Shown here: positions 1 through 11,569 of the stretch, piece after piece
Numbering within the stretch: the stretch's first letter is position 1
How the letters are laid out: the number at the start of each line of letters is the position of its first letter
Origin: Lasiosphaeria ovina
Lineage: Eukaryota > Ascomycota > Sordariomycetes > Sordariales > Lasiosphaeriaceae
Reading direction: 5' to 3'
Length of the DNA: 64,000 nt
Assembly (NCBI GenBank): GCA_033439765.1
Contig: JAULSN010000016.1
Location: forward strand, 372,001-436,000
Program-made: the position numbers and the translations under genes
The notes under the pieces: model-generated
Seen by the model: only the letters and a program-made list of their open reading frames with translations
The model's database searches: none
What the model was told of the DNA's origin: nothing

Positions 1-2219
1 AAAAAATACCAGGAGGAGGACGACATGAACTGAATCGGAAGGCGCGGTGGTATGGAAGGTGCAGTATGGATAGGTACTCCGTACCTAGCAGTATTCGAAC
101 TAGTAAGTTAGGTAAGGTACACTTTGGACTCGCCGACATATGACACCCGCAATTAAAGAGGGACTCGGGTCAGGTCGACACACATCGAACAACACTTGAC
201 GTTCGCTTGCGACCCATCCATTGCCCTGCCGAGAACCCGCGCGGACGGGTGCAGCCAGCGACGTGCACTAAGCTGGAGGCTCTGGAGCCTACGGCACTAG
301 CAGTCACCACAGCGGCCCAACGTCAGCATTGGCGACAACGCCGCTGAGTCTGGATCCCAGGGCTCCCACTAGGTCGGGTACCTTAGTGAGGACAACCCCG
401 GCAAGTGGGGCACGCAGGATGGCTAGAAGTAAGACGGACAGGGCATGGAGGTAGGTAGCCCCCACTAGAAGGTCGGGTTATAGGGACAGAGAAATGTGCC
501 TACGCTCAGAAGCTCTAGACTTACCTACCTCGGCTCAAAAACGTCGAGTCTGAAGTAATAACAAGACGCGGTCGGTGGAAGACCGCGGAATGTGTGAATG
601 GTAAGGTGCCTCAACGGAGTATGGTACGGGAGCATTCGAAAACTCGAAAAGACCAACCTGCGCCCCAACAATGCCCCGAGGGAGGAAGTGGCTTAAGGGG
701 GACGGCGAAATAAGCTGGAGGTGGAATCGACTAGTAATACTCCGTAACAACAATTCTGCTTCTGGGGGTGTGTGCCGGCGGCGTTGAAAGCGAAACCACT
801 GAATAGCCACTCAAGAACTCTTGGCGCGCAGGGGAAATATAGTTTGATTATCGCGCTGATTACGGATACTTCTTAGCTCCTGTGCAGATGCGACGACCCT
901 AATCCGGTTGGAACTTGGCACAGTCGCTGTGCTTATTATCTAACAGCGCAGACGGCCAAGCGACTCATTCGGTTATGGGCTTGATTCGTACTGATACGGA
1001 GCTTGGTACCTCTATATTGACTTTCGCGTTGTGTTCCAGGTTGTTCAGCAGATATATCCACTACTCCGTATAATATGCACCTTAAGTATATGCTCTAGGT
1101 ACTGTGCGTGCCTTTCCACGTGCTAGTACACGCAAACCTTCTATATTAGTAAGTCAGACTAACTAAACACTTAGTACCCAAAGTTTAGGTATTGTACAGT
1201 ACGCTGCGGGAAGGCATTCCGTCGGGGGGGGTACAGGTTGGCCAAGAGAATACAGAGAGGCAGGTAATACGCGATAGCCCCAGACGACATTTCCAAAAAC
1301 GTCCTGTCACAAAATAGGGAATTGATAGCCCCGAAAGCGGTCGCGGCTGCATAAGAAAGTGACCAACTTACGTGGGATGCGCCACCCATGGGAGGGGGGT
1401 TGCCGTGGATTTCATTACATAGTAGGGGGGGTGAATTGCTGCCGACAGAGTGGCTCGAGCGTCAAACATCCGATCACACCACAACACTTTCCGAGCCTCG
1501 ACGGAGTACTCTTACGGAGTACTCTTACGGAGTATAATAACAAGCATCGTAGGCACCAGCCTTTCGGCTGCCAACGTGAAAGTTACCAACCATCTATCCA
1601 CGTGAGTAGTCGGAATACTGGATGTCCCTATTTTCAATTCGTACATACTTCAAAGGCAAAGGGCTCTGAGCAATGCCAGACGCAACGACAGAAGTTGTGG
1701 AGTCTCCAGATATGATCTTGACTGACCTCAGCGAAGCCCTGTGTTACATACCTATGCAATTATGCTTTCAATACTAAAGGGAGGAATGCTTCAAAGGCCC
1801 GGAAACTCTCTCTCTATAAAAGACACTTCAAAGTTTTAGTCGCCAAGGTTAAATACCTAAACAGAATTAATTATATACGGCTATGTGGTAGGGATACGAG
1901 TATAACACTATTTCCAAATATTGTGCAAGTCCAGCAAAATCCCCACCTCCCATCCACATAGGTCAACTTATTTTAAGACATACCAATGATTTCAAGCGCT
2001 TCCTCGCTGACAGCCAATATGACGCCGAACCTAGACTGAAGATGAAACAGGAAAGAACAAATATTATAAGCCAAAACGCTGATGCTGATACAGAGGAAGG
2101 GGTCATTTCATTGAGCCTCCCCAAACACAAAGAAAGAGATTGAGAGGTAGTTCCACAAAGTGACAAACTTTTGCGGCCCTGCCTGAACTTGATTCTGTTC
2201 TCGTGAAGCAAGGTCCGCA
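1..2219. other. Gene-free left edge
   Basis: I see no supportable gene here. Short open frames exist on both strands, but none has recognisable domains or plausible splice partners. The stretch carries several copies of the 9-mer TACTCCGTA (75-83, 738-746, 1062-1070) and a 13-bp tandem repeat at 1501-1536. From about 1740 onward it becomes AT-rich. It could hold the 3' end of a neighbouring locus or decayed transposon DNA, but nothing in the sequence settles this. Confidence 0.5.
1501..1536. repeat. 13-bp tandem repeat built on ACGGAGTACTCTT
   Basis: Two full copies of ACGGAGTACTCTT and a third partial copy lie head to tail. Two of the unit junctions create the 9-mer TACGGAGTA (1513-1521 and 1526-1534), which recurs elsewhere in the window in intergenic DNA. 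Function unknown. Confidence 0.85.
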
Positions 2220-2250
2220 CCCCCCCCCCCCCCCCCCCCTCAAAAAAAAA
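2220..2250. repeat. C20 homopolymer followed by an A9 run
   Basis: Twenty consecutive C residues (2220-2239), then TC, then nine A residues. It lies about 45 bp beyond the CHS7 stop codon and so probably within or next to that gene's 3' untranslated region or terminator. The exact length of such a run is often unreliable in an assembly. Confidence 0.9.
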
Positions 2251-2295
2251 TTTGTTGCAATGCTAGACCTTCCATGCAGAATCTGTCCCTCTAAT

Positions 2296-3368
2296 TCAGT
2301 ACCGGGAGTGTCTGTTAGAGTTTAGAGAGAAGGAGTTGTCAAAAGCGCTCGAGTTGTTATAAGGCTCATCGTTATACACGGTCGCGCGGCGGTCCTCCTC
2401 GGGCAGCAGCTCCTTCACTTCCCAGTTGTTCATCCTCGTACCAACCGAGAACTCCAGATCCTCCTTAGTGATTGAGTCCCAGTACTTGTAGACCATCATG
2501 ACGGCCAGCAAGTTGCACGTCGTGGCAAAGAACAAGCCGTCCAGATAGTGGCTGACGGCGCTGCAGATGGGCGAGCTGAGAGCGTAGAGAATGATCTGGC
2601 CGACAACGAAGAAAAAAGAGCCAAAGGCTATGTCGCCCAGCGGCCACCTGTCCTGCAGTGTGCGAGTGACAAGCACAATCTGCATGGCAACGTATATGAA
2701 CAGTTGGACAGCATTGAGCAGGTACAAGACCACAAAGAGGCCGACCGTATTAGTGGGGCCGAGTCCCGCCCACGTCTTGAAGGTGGCAAGCGCGACAAGG
2801 AACGTGATGACAAAAGCGGCAGCAGAGCAGAGCCTCATCATCCACAGCGAGAGCGGTGTGCCGTCTTCGTAGAGCTGGAACCCTACAAAGCCGTTAATCA
2901 GCAAGCAGGTGACGAGGGCCGACGAAAGTCCTGCTTGGATCGCGACAAAGTACGGGTATGGCGTCGAGCCCGCAGGGATGACTCCGGCGTCGATGATAAG
3001 GGATAAGAAAGTGAGGAGCATATAGAGGTAGAAGAAGGTTGTGATTTCCTTCCGTCCTGTGAGCGGGCACGAAGCGCCAGTTAGCAAAAACCTTTGTCGC
3101 CTCCATGTCGTGGGAAGGTTATCTTACCCACTGCCGTAAACTTCCCCCGCACGTGCAATATCATTGTGACCGTCATGACCAGGGCGACAATGTGCATAAA
3201 GCTGGCGGCGCCCTGGAAGATGAGGGTATTGGCCAGCTCGATGTTCCGGGCGAAGCAGTCAGGCTCGATACCAACGCCGCTCGCAATCGACGTTATGGGG
3301 CCTATCGACGAGCATAGCGGCAACGGCGCCATATGGCACAAGCCGGTGAAGTCCCCAAAGGCGCCCAT
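2296..3368 (-). CDS. CHS7: Chitin synthase export chaperone (Chs7)
   Basis: Chs7 is a polytopic ER membrane protein that lets class IV chitin synthase (Chs3 type) fold and leave the ER for the cell surface. Two exons join: 3368-3128 and 3056-2296, with a 71-bp intron (GTAAGA..CAG) and an in-frame join TAVG/RKEITT. The product is 333 residues, close to the usual family length. Family features visible are the N-terminal MGAFGDFTGLC start, the conserved block IEPDCFARNIELAN, about seven hydrophobic segments, the block INGFVGFQLYEDGTPLS, and the motif YKYWDSITKEDLE before a hydrophilic Asn/Ser-rich tail. The ATG at 3368 was chosen because it begins the conserved N terminus; the frame is open further upstream but in low-complexity Pro/Ser sequence. 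It stands alone; the next gene is more than 1 kb away. Function is inferred from strong family resemblance. Confidence 0.95.
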
Positions 3369-4556
3369 TTTGTTGGGAGGTGTTGGGGGGGGGGAGGCCA
3401 ACGAGGTCGCGCCGCCGAGACCGCTGAGGAATGGTACTTTTTGGGTATCGTGGGGAGCCGGGGGAGGGATAGAAGCGGCGAGAGACGGGGTCGGCGGCGG
3501 CGATGCGATCAACCCGATGGAACTGCCGAGCGCGGAACGATATGAGGTCGGCACCCGGGCGCGCAAAGGTGGGAGTAGGTGGTCGGCCTGCTAGCGGAAT
3601 ACGAGGGAGAGAGTGGTCGTTGAGGCGGCGAGGAATGCGAGCAGGATGCAATGTCTCGTATAACGTTGATTGTCGTCGGGTCGCAGTCGCGCGTATCCGC
3701 ACTAATTGCCAATTGAAACAGATGCGTGAATCGATGGCGGGCCTCGCAGCAGGAAGAAAATTCAGAAACGGATATACGGATATACTGAGCGAGAGTCAGG
3801 ACAAAACGAAAGAAGAATGCATCAACGAATGTGTCGAGGCGGGAAGCTCGTCATGGCCCTGTTGTGCTTGACGTCCCAGCCCTGCATTTGGTTGCTCCGC
3901 TGTTGGTTGTGAACTTGTGACGTGGGAGGCTCGGGGCAGACGAAGACGACAGCGTTGCCGTGGAAAAGATCCCAGGGCCCAGAGAAGCCCCACTCCCTTG
4001 CTGCGCCCAGCGTTCTCGGCATCAAGAGCGTCTCGCCAAATTAGCCTGATCGGGTACCGCCTGCCCCCCATTGGCTCGGCAACCCCCGTGGACTCGTGGA
4101 AGTTTCTGACTAGCGTCGTGCACGGTTGCGGCGTTGAGGGAAACCGATTGCTTCCCACGGCAGCTTAACCCCTGAAAGAGAAATATACTCCTGAGAGCCC
4201 CTAGAAGCAAGCCCCTTGCAGAACCCGATGCAAACATTTCCAAATCTACCGACTTGGACGGAGTAACTATCAACGCTAGATTGCCGTGACTTCACCAGTT
4301 TCTTTGCTAGCGTGAGACTCGGGTTGATTTGAGCTTGACGCGCACGGAGCAGTCGGCATGCCCCATCTGTCAATGGCTGCGCTACCTCCGCACTCACAGC
4401 TGCCAATCGCCGGAAATCAGGAGTCTTTCAGCAGCAGCGGACACGATGGAGATAAACAATGGCGATGATATCCAACTACCTATACGTTTAGGTTTCTTGC
4501 CCTGCACCTAGGGTGGCCACTCTCTATCCTCGGAAACCTTCCGTGCACAATGTAGA
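3369..4556. other. CHS7 upstream region
   Basis: A GC-rich region without a recognisable gene, presumably the CHS7 promoter and 5' leader (transcription leftwards). Just before the start codon it has pyrimidine-rich and G-rich tracts on opposite strands (for example the G8 run at about 3385-3392). Overlapping open frames on both strands here look like by-products of GC-rich sequence. Confidence 0.5.
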
Positions 4557-5231
4557 TCAACTCTCGGAAACATAGCCCGGATCAAATTCGAGCTGGGCGT
4601 CATCCCCAGTCTCTCGTCCACCGGCGCCCCTGACCATTCTCATCTTGGCCCGGCCGTGGTATCTTCTCATCCGCCTCTCCCAGCCCGGTGTCGGTCCTGC
4701 AGGACCATAGTGGTCCATGACGCCCTTGCAGTCAATGTTGGGATCCGTCAGTATGCCGATCTCGTCGGCGAAAACCGACAAGTCCTCCGAGACTCGGCTC
4801 TCCATCCTGGTCTCAATCAGGCCAGCCCAGTCGTCTGGAAACACCCCGCTTAGGTGCACCACCTTCACGACGCCCTTGCCGAGTCAGGTAAACTCGCCCA
4901 TAGAGTCTCGGTACACCTTGTCCGTGGGACGTAGGACGCCCGGTCCGTCGTCCAGCTCGTCTGGAAAGTGGTCCGACATACAGCTGCGCTCGCCCAGAGA
5001 GTTGACGACGATCTCGACGACGTCAAACTGCTTTTTTAGTGCGACGAGGATAGATCGTATCCCTGCCATGAGCTACGCCGGTGATACGGGAACGTCCCGG
5101 TGCTGCCCTGCAGCAGATCTAGCCAGGTCGTGTTGGTTGTTTTCTCCATACGTATCGAAGAAGAACTCCTCGCACAACTCCAGACGGAGCACGCGAGCAT
5201 CCGCCAGGGCGGATATTCCATCTGCCGTCAT
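4557..5231 (-). pseudogene. Decayed reading frame interrupted by in-frame stops
   Basis: One minus-strand frame reads coherently from an ATG at 5231 to a stop at 4557, about 225 codons, but is interrupted by a TAG just before 5069 and a TGA at 4884-4886. The segments contain sensible protein-like stretches such as ALADARVLRLELCEEFFF, VVEIVVNSLGERSCMS and VHLSGVFPDDWAGLIETR, with no switch of frame between them. This argues for a former gene rather than three chance frames. The upstream frame also has a TAG immediately before the ATG, so the original start may lie further right (5232-5660). I do not recognise the family with certainty; it resembles uncharacterised fungal cytosolic proteins. 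An intron explanation is unlikely because no good donor and acceptor flank the stops. Confidence 0.4.
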
Positions 5232-6464
5232 GAGCTAGTCCTTAACACACCGGTCAGTCGTCCGCTCAAGATGCTAGGCTGGTCGCCGCACGACGGGCCG
5301 ACGACCCCGAAATGGATTCCGAGTCGCTGTCTTGAAGGGTCGTCGGACTCGGCGCTTGAGCCGGCCTCGTGAATTGGCATGGTCCGCTTTTGCAAATGGG
5401 CTCCGCCAATGTCCCGCCGTGGTGCATCTTCAGCTCTAGGAATGATAAACCAACCTGGCCAGGTTGGATTGTCTTTATTGCCGGATCCATCATCCAGCCC
5501 AATCTCTCGGCGTAGTGGAGACAGTGTTCCAAATCCGCATCACAAACCTTTGCCACGACGATTACATGCAATATTCCCTGCTCCGGATAGTGCTTGGTAG
5601 TTCCACATTCTCTGTTGAACAATTTGGGAAAGAACAAGAAGAAAATAGAATATACGGACAACAGGTAGTCACGCTGACGTCACTTCTACCGGGCCTGCCG
5701 ATCGCTTCTTTTTGGATTCATCTGATGTTTTACATATTTCGTTTTTGCCCACATGATCGTCACTCTCAGACCTCAAGATTTTCCTAATGCGCAGCACTGC
5801 GTTTCCATATAGTATAGCCTAGAGGCACCATAAAGAAGAGGAGCAATCTCACGTTGGTTTTTTATCACGCCGTAATAAATTCAAGCAGCTGTATGTCTAG
5901 GGACGTGGATCTGCGAATAGCAATGGTGTCAAATGTAAGTAGTTTTGCCTTTTTGTCTCACGTGCTTTTAACGTGCGCTTTCTCGGCTAGGTCTTCAAGA
6001 AGACGGACCTGCTGATATCTACCATTCCACCTTCACAGTCAGTTGGTCCTTCCCTCCAATAAAGCACCGCCTGAGTGTCAAGGAGCGGTCAAATTAGTTA
6101 CTGTAAGCCGGCGTAATGTCATCCATCATTGTATCACGTCTATTTAGCATAGGAGCTCGGCTTCCATGTGGTGAACGAAAGGGCCATTAGCGCTCTGGGA
6201 TCAATAATAATGTAAAGCATCCTCTTCGACAAAGTCAGTGATGGTGAGTGTACCCTAGTTCTTCGGCTTTACCCTGCCATTGCCAAGGCTCTGCCAAGAC
6301 GCGACGGTATCCTGTGCTGCGAGCGAACGTTTTAGCTGACCCCTTTTATGGGAATGACAACCTGCCGATATTGTGCTTGCCACAATCTTACAAACACGCA
6401 TTGACACAGTCGCGGCTACAGACTTCCCCAAAATATCACGTCCAATCGCGAAACCCGCAGAACC
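5232..6464. other. Gap between decayed frame and membrane-protein gene
   Basis: An open minus-strand frame of about 131 codons (5661-5266) might be the 5' part of the decayed gene to its left, since it is protein-like (for example DADLEHCLHYAERLGW), but it is in a different frame and has no recognised domain. It contains an 18-bp perfect palindrome at 5450-5467. From about 5800 to 6240 the DNA is AT-richer and shows nothing else; the last 200 bases are presumably the leader of the gene at 6465. Confidence 0.4.
5450..5467. repeat. 18-bp perfect palindrome
   Basis: The sequence CCAACCTGGCCAGGTTGG equals its own reverse complement. There is no spacer, so it is better suited as a dimeric protein-binding site than as an RNA hairpin. 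Role unknown. Confidence 0.8.
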
Positions 6465-7702
6465 ATGGCGAGCCGTACACTCGCCACCGCGGCTCTGGTT
6501 GCCGTCGGTGTCTTCGGCTACTTCTCGATCTTGGGCCTCGCGGCACAAAACGGCCTCTTGGCGACGCTCGACGCGCTCGCCGCATCCGACGCCGAAGCTG
6601 GCGTTGCGCCGGCGCGCCTGACTGGCCTGGCGCCATGCGACGCCTTCTTGCAGACGCTGCTTCGCTTCTTCACGCCCTGTGTGACCGGCGAGCTGCCGGC
6701 CCTGAGCCTCTTCAGCGCCTTCGCCGCTGTGCAGGTGCTGCCGCTGCACTCTGTCGTCGTGCTCGAGGGGCTCCGCGCCGCCAATGCGGGCACCGTGTTT
6801 GCCTTGTCCGTTTTCCCACCACCCCCTAGCCTACATTTGGCTTCACTGCCGCCAAGGATGCCAACCTCTGACTGCTGATTGCTGACTGTGCACGGGAAAA
6901 TTATATCAGCTCCGCCGTCTGGGGAACCATCTACCAGACCATTCCATTTGGGGTGGTATTGCCGCTGTACTTCGCGCTCTATCTCTGGCGGTCGCCACTG
7001 GCGTTTCTGTCGGCCTCAACCACAGCGGCAAGCCAAGCCGAGAAGCTCTCGATGGACCCGGTGAAGGTCCGCGCCGTTACGGGCGCCCTGACACTAGGGT
7101 ACGTAGTACCGACGCTGCTGGCTGCGCTTCCGGCGCCCTCTGTCGTCTCCCTCGACACGCAGCAGCTATTCCTTGCCATGTGGCAGTTCTTCCCCGCGCA
7201 GGTGGCAGCGTGGCAGTTGGTTCTCGAGGCCGTTGTGAGCCGGCTGGCGCTTGTGAACGACTCGGCGGGCGCCACCCCCGTGGCGCGACTGCGGTACTCA
7301 CGGCGCGTGTTTCCTTATATCCTCGGCATCACGGCTGCCCTGCATCTTGCCATCGTTAGTGCCGTTGCTGTCCCGTGGCTAAGGTCCGGCGCTATCCCCG
7401 TCGACCTCCAGGCCGCCTTTGTTCCAATGTCGGTGTCAGCGCCGCGGCCCATTGCGGCGCTGGCCGAGGGCTCTCTGAACTTGCTGCAGTACGACTTATA
7501 CTGTGCTTCTGGGGCAGCTTTACTTTTGGTGTCGTACTTGTCGTATGTCTCCTCGGGCTCTTGCCTTGCGGCATGCGTAACGGTATCCAATTCTATCTTA
7601 CGCAGTCTAGTGGTTGGACCCGGGGGCGCGGTGCTGTGGGCTCTATGGGATAGGGATGAAGCTGCCTCCGTCGCAGCGGCTAACATCAAGAAGAAGGCAT
7701 AG
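6465..7702 (+). CDS. Polytopic membrane protein with dilysine C terminus
   Basis: Two exons, 6465-6805 and 6910-7702, encode 377 residues. The 104-bp intron uses the donor GTCCGT and ends TATATCAG, with a good branch point TGCTGAC about 25 bases before the acceptor. The join restores FAFSAVWGTIYQTIPFG, while the unspliced frame has a stop in between. About seven to eight hydrophobic segments are spread along the chain, with a conserved-looking W-G-x-x-Y-Q motif in the third. The last residues are IKKKA, fitting the KKxx dilysine signal for retrieval to the ER; that use is inferred. The overall look recalls uncharacterised integral membrane proteins of fungal specialised-metabolite loci, but no such cluster is present here and I cannot name a function. 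Its neighbours are the decayed frame to the left and the convergent arrestin to the right. Confidence 0.82.
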
Positions 7703-8360
7703 TATCTGACAAGGCACGAACGAGTCCATGAAGCGCGAGGGTCTGGGTTTCGTAACATTGGTCCCTGTTAAAAACGGTGGCCATTTAGCCACTGGTTGAC
7801 GGTTGGCAGAAAGGAGAATGTGACATCTTACTGGCTTGCAAGGTCTCCTGCGAAGAGCTCAGCACGGAATTGCGGATTGAAACTACAGCATGCGATGCGG
7901 TATGTACTCTATGTGTTGTAATATACATGAAACGATGATTTCAGGTCCCAAGGGTATTAGGTCAGGAGCCATTCTCGCCTCCCTATGCAATTGACCGTCG
8001 CCATTAAACGCCAATCCCAGAATCCAGAGTGGTTGCCATGAAGCCGCCTAACCACCAGTCATGCCGCCATTAGTCATGTGGTCTGCCTACCGCCCGCCAT
8101 GCCTTGTGTGCTCGCTCCCAAATCAGTCGTTGATGCGTTTGCCGTTTAACTGTCCCAGGTCTATTTTGATCGTACGTCTCGCAGTCCCCTTGTAACCAAC
8201 CAGCGCGACAGCTTTTCCCATCCATCCCATATCAGATTCGTTGCTCTTGGCCTTGCAACCAATGCATGCAAAATGCCCAAAATTCCTCAGCCAAAAACGC
8301 CATCTTGTAATCCGTATCTCATGCAGGTCGGTCAGGCAGTCTTTTGCCGTTTCGGTCAGG
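7703..8360. other. Convergent intergenic region
   Basis: The membrane-protein gene (plus) and the arrestin gene (minus) converge here. No gene, repeat or structured element was recognised; it presumably contains both 3' untranslated regions. Confidence 0.5.
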
Positions 8361-11300
8361 TTACTGACCACGTCTCACCACTCCAGTCATATCCAGCCTG
8401 ACAACAGGCCGCTCAATCTCCAGACTCCTACTGGGGACGAGCCGACCTCCAGGCGTTCTCGGGTTCGCAATGTTTACTCTTCCGCGCCGATGCGGTCTTG
8501 CTGGGTCCTCATCCGCGCTGTCCGAGGAATCATCATCGGCCGCAACAGCTAACTGGCTCGCGGCATACAGGCTGGCGAAAGGGTCGCTTTCGGCAAGCAA
8601 CCTGCCAACTTCACCGCCTCCCACGGCCGTATCACCATCATGAGGTAAGGTGTCCTGGCTCGGACCCTCGTACATGGCCAGTCGGGTAAAATAATCCGCC
8701 AAGCCATCGACGCTCGGTGTTCCTATGATGACGTCGTAGTTTGGTGGTGGGGTCAGTAGATCAGTCGGTATGGGGGGTGGTGGGTCGTCGGCATCGAATG
8801 CTGGCGGGTTGAACGACGGCTGCCGTAGGAGGTGGATGGGCCGGTCCCGTTCAATGGGGCTCGGCAGCATCTGACCTCGGCTCCGGCTGGAAGAATTTCC
8901 CAATCTCGACGAGGCGCCCCCGAGTCTTGTCGAGGACTGGATGTGTGCAGCTTGTGGGAGACTTGGGAGATTGGACGAGTTCACACAATCTAGGCGAAGT
9001 CGAGTGCCGTCCGGATTCAGGACATCCTGTTCAACCAGCGGAAGCTGCGCCGCCGAGCTGGAAGGGCTTTTGTCAATGACTTCGGCGTCTGAGCACCCGC
9101 ATGACCTTTGCTGCCGTTGCCCGACTGCGGGCCCGTTGCGGCCGCTGTACTGCGGCAGCGAAGTATTCGCCTGCGTAGCACGGCAGTTCAGGACAGTAAA
9201 CGGACTGTCGATGCTGATCTCAAAATGGCGCCGACGCTTTCCAGTTGGGTCGTCGGGGTCCGACCGCGAGATGCGCATGACGATCTGATGAGCTTTCGTC
9301 AGTTGTGATAATCACATGAGGAGAAAGCAACAGAAGGCAAGGGAGACGGGCAGACGCGACTTTAAAAGGTTAAGGGCGCACAAACCTTGATCCAGTGGAA
9401 AACATTGACATTTTTCCAACTGCAGTCCGGATGCAACCGCAATGACTTGTCACGCGCCATCATCTCACAGGTGGGGATCTGGACATTCATCTCGATTTCC
9501 GTGCTTCCCCAGAAGGACTCGAGGCCCAAGTCCAAATCACCCAAGAGGTTTTCGCTCGGGTCTGGTAAAGGCTGGGGTGCGGTGTTCGATCTCGCCGCCT
9601 CCATCATCCTCCGTGCCGCTGCCGACTGCCTGGCCTCGGCCCGACGGTCAGGCTCGAGCTCCCCACCACACAGCACGCGCACTTCGCTTGATTCGAACTG
9701 CTTGTCCAGAGGACGCCCGGCTGTCTTCTCCAAGAGGAGAATCTTCCGGCCCGTGTCTTTCCGAGTGACTCGCCGGTCGTTGGTCCAATACTCGATACTC
9801 TCGGTAACGAAAACCTTCAGCTTATGGACTTGGACCTTGGCGAGCGGGGTGAGCTTGAATGCGATAGGTATTCTCGTGCCAATAGGAAAGCTTTTGCCCG
9901 AGATCATGATGTCGTAATGCAGTTGGTCCTCCCATTGCCGGCTGATGGAGATGGGCTCCGACATTTCGAGTGACATTTGGTCCGGGAGGCGGACAACTGA
10001 AACTTCCTTGGCGCCATGGAGGTTGGGCTTGAAAGCGCCGGCACGTTCAACCGTCGTTTCGAGCTCCCACCGCACCGAGCCATACTGCAGCTTAGTCGTC
10101 TCCAACTGGTGATGATCGATTGGCAACTCAAACGAGTACTCGTAGGTGCCGGGGTAGAATATCTTGTACCCCTTGGCCTGGACTTGGTTGGCAAGAGGCG
10201 AGTCACCCTTGCCAAAACTGCGCGAATTGACCGATTGCAAGGACAGCCGCTTAAGCTCCTTGGCGGTGAGCGTGCCGGTGTTTCGGTTCTTGTTGAGGAC
10301 GTGCAGGGACCCATTCGAGGTATTCGAGTAAAACGAGTTCCTGAGGCTGTTGCTGTGGCTGTTGCCAGCCTTGAGCGAAAAGGTGCACTGGCTGCCGTAT
10401 TCGGTCTCCCACATTCCCTCGTGCATGGCGTGGAAGAAGACAAGAGACTGTGCCCGCAATGTCTGCTCCTCAAACAACTCCACCTTGAGAGGGGGGATGC
10501 CTTCGGGCCATTCGGTCCTAGCCTTCCCAACAAGCTTCAGAGTCACAGACTTGATCTTGACGTTCTTTGACACGTTAAGCTGCAGCTTCCCTCGCAGCAA
10601 GGCTGTGGAGTTTTGGCTCTCCTGCCGCGTGTGGCCGTCGTGGTCGAAACCTGTCAGGAAGACATTGGGCTCCGCTAGTATGATCGAACACGATAAACCG
10701 CTGCCCGAGGCAACAGGTTTCGGCACCTCTGTAACGGACGAGCTTATCATGGTCTTGGCAGATCGTATTGATATAATACTATTCCTATTTGTGGCACTCA
10801 TCGCTGCGCTGGTGAAGGGCCGTGGCGCGGCCGTCATGTTGGGCTGGGTCTCGGAGTCTTGGGAAGCAGGACCTTGCGGGATGGGGGGGTCTTGAGGGTT
10901 GGGGTCTTGCGGAACGGACTCTTGATGGACGGGGCCCTGGGGGATGATGTCGTGAGATATTGGTTCCTCGACGGTTGATGGCTCCAGTCGCGAGAGGCGT
11001 CGAGCGAAGCTAATGAAGCTCGAGGGCCTGGACTGGCCCCGTGGGGTGGGCGTCGTTGACACGGCCGACGACGGCTTTGGCGTCAGGGAAAAGACGGACA
11101 GCAGCTTTTCGAGCGCCCTACCGACACGTTCCCCGCTGGGTGGGAGCGAACGTATCGACCTCCGCTTCTCAGTCTTCTCGGCCTTCTCGCGGCGCGCCTT
11201 ATCCTCGGCCCTTTTCAGCAACTTCTCCTCCTTCTGGCGGCTCTTCTTCTCCCGCTTCTTTTCCTCGCGCCCAGGCGGCCTCTTGGGGGACTGGGGCGGA

Positions 11301-11569
11301 CTCGGCCGAAGGTCGTGGGGAACGAAGCCAGCGGGGTACGAGACGATATGAATGGAGTGGGGCCGGCGCTGGCGGGGCTGGATCAGCGGCGTCGGGAAGC
11401 CCGGGCTGGCTGTTGAACGGCGCCTTCGCTCGGCGGCGGGGTTCCCGGGGGTGTAGTAGACGGAGCCGTGAGCCGACGAAAAATAGGGTTGGGGACGGAG
11501 TCGGTCGTGTTCGGAACCTACAAAAGGCATAGCGCCCCGGTTAGAGAAGAGCCCGAAGCGGAACGACAT
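8361..11569 (-). CDS. Alpha-arrestin, ubiquitin-ligase adaptor (Rod1/CreD type)
   Basis: Two exons, 11569-9386 and 9284-8361, give 1,035 residues. The 101-bp intron (GTTTGT..ATCAG) joins FHWIK to IVMRISR, restoring a motif typical of arrestin C domains. Order: Ser/Pro-rich leader; a Lys/Glu/Arg-rich helix at about 102-137; a PQD/PQG-rich linker at about 209-242; an arrestin N domain from about 290; an arrestin C domain beginning near PISISRQWEDQL and ending with RHFEISIDSPF and CRATQAN; and a long acidic and Pro-rich tail. The tail contains PPNY (about 908-911), a PPxY ligand for the WW domains of Rsp5/NEDD4-type ligases, and LPQY (about 771-774). Fungal members recruit the ligase to nutrient transporters for endocytosis and in carbon repression. 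The ATG at 11569 (MSFRFGLFSNR) was preferred over one 18 codons upstream because it begins a typical amphipathic start. Confidence 0.9.
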
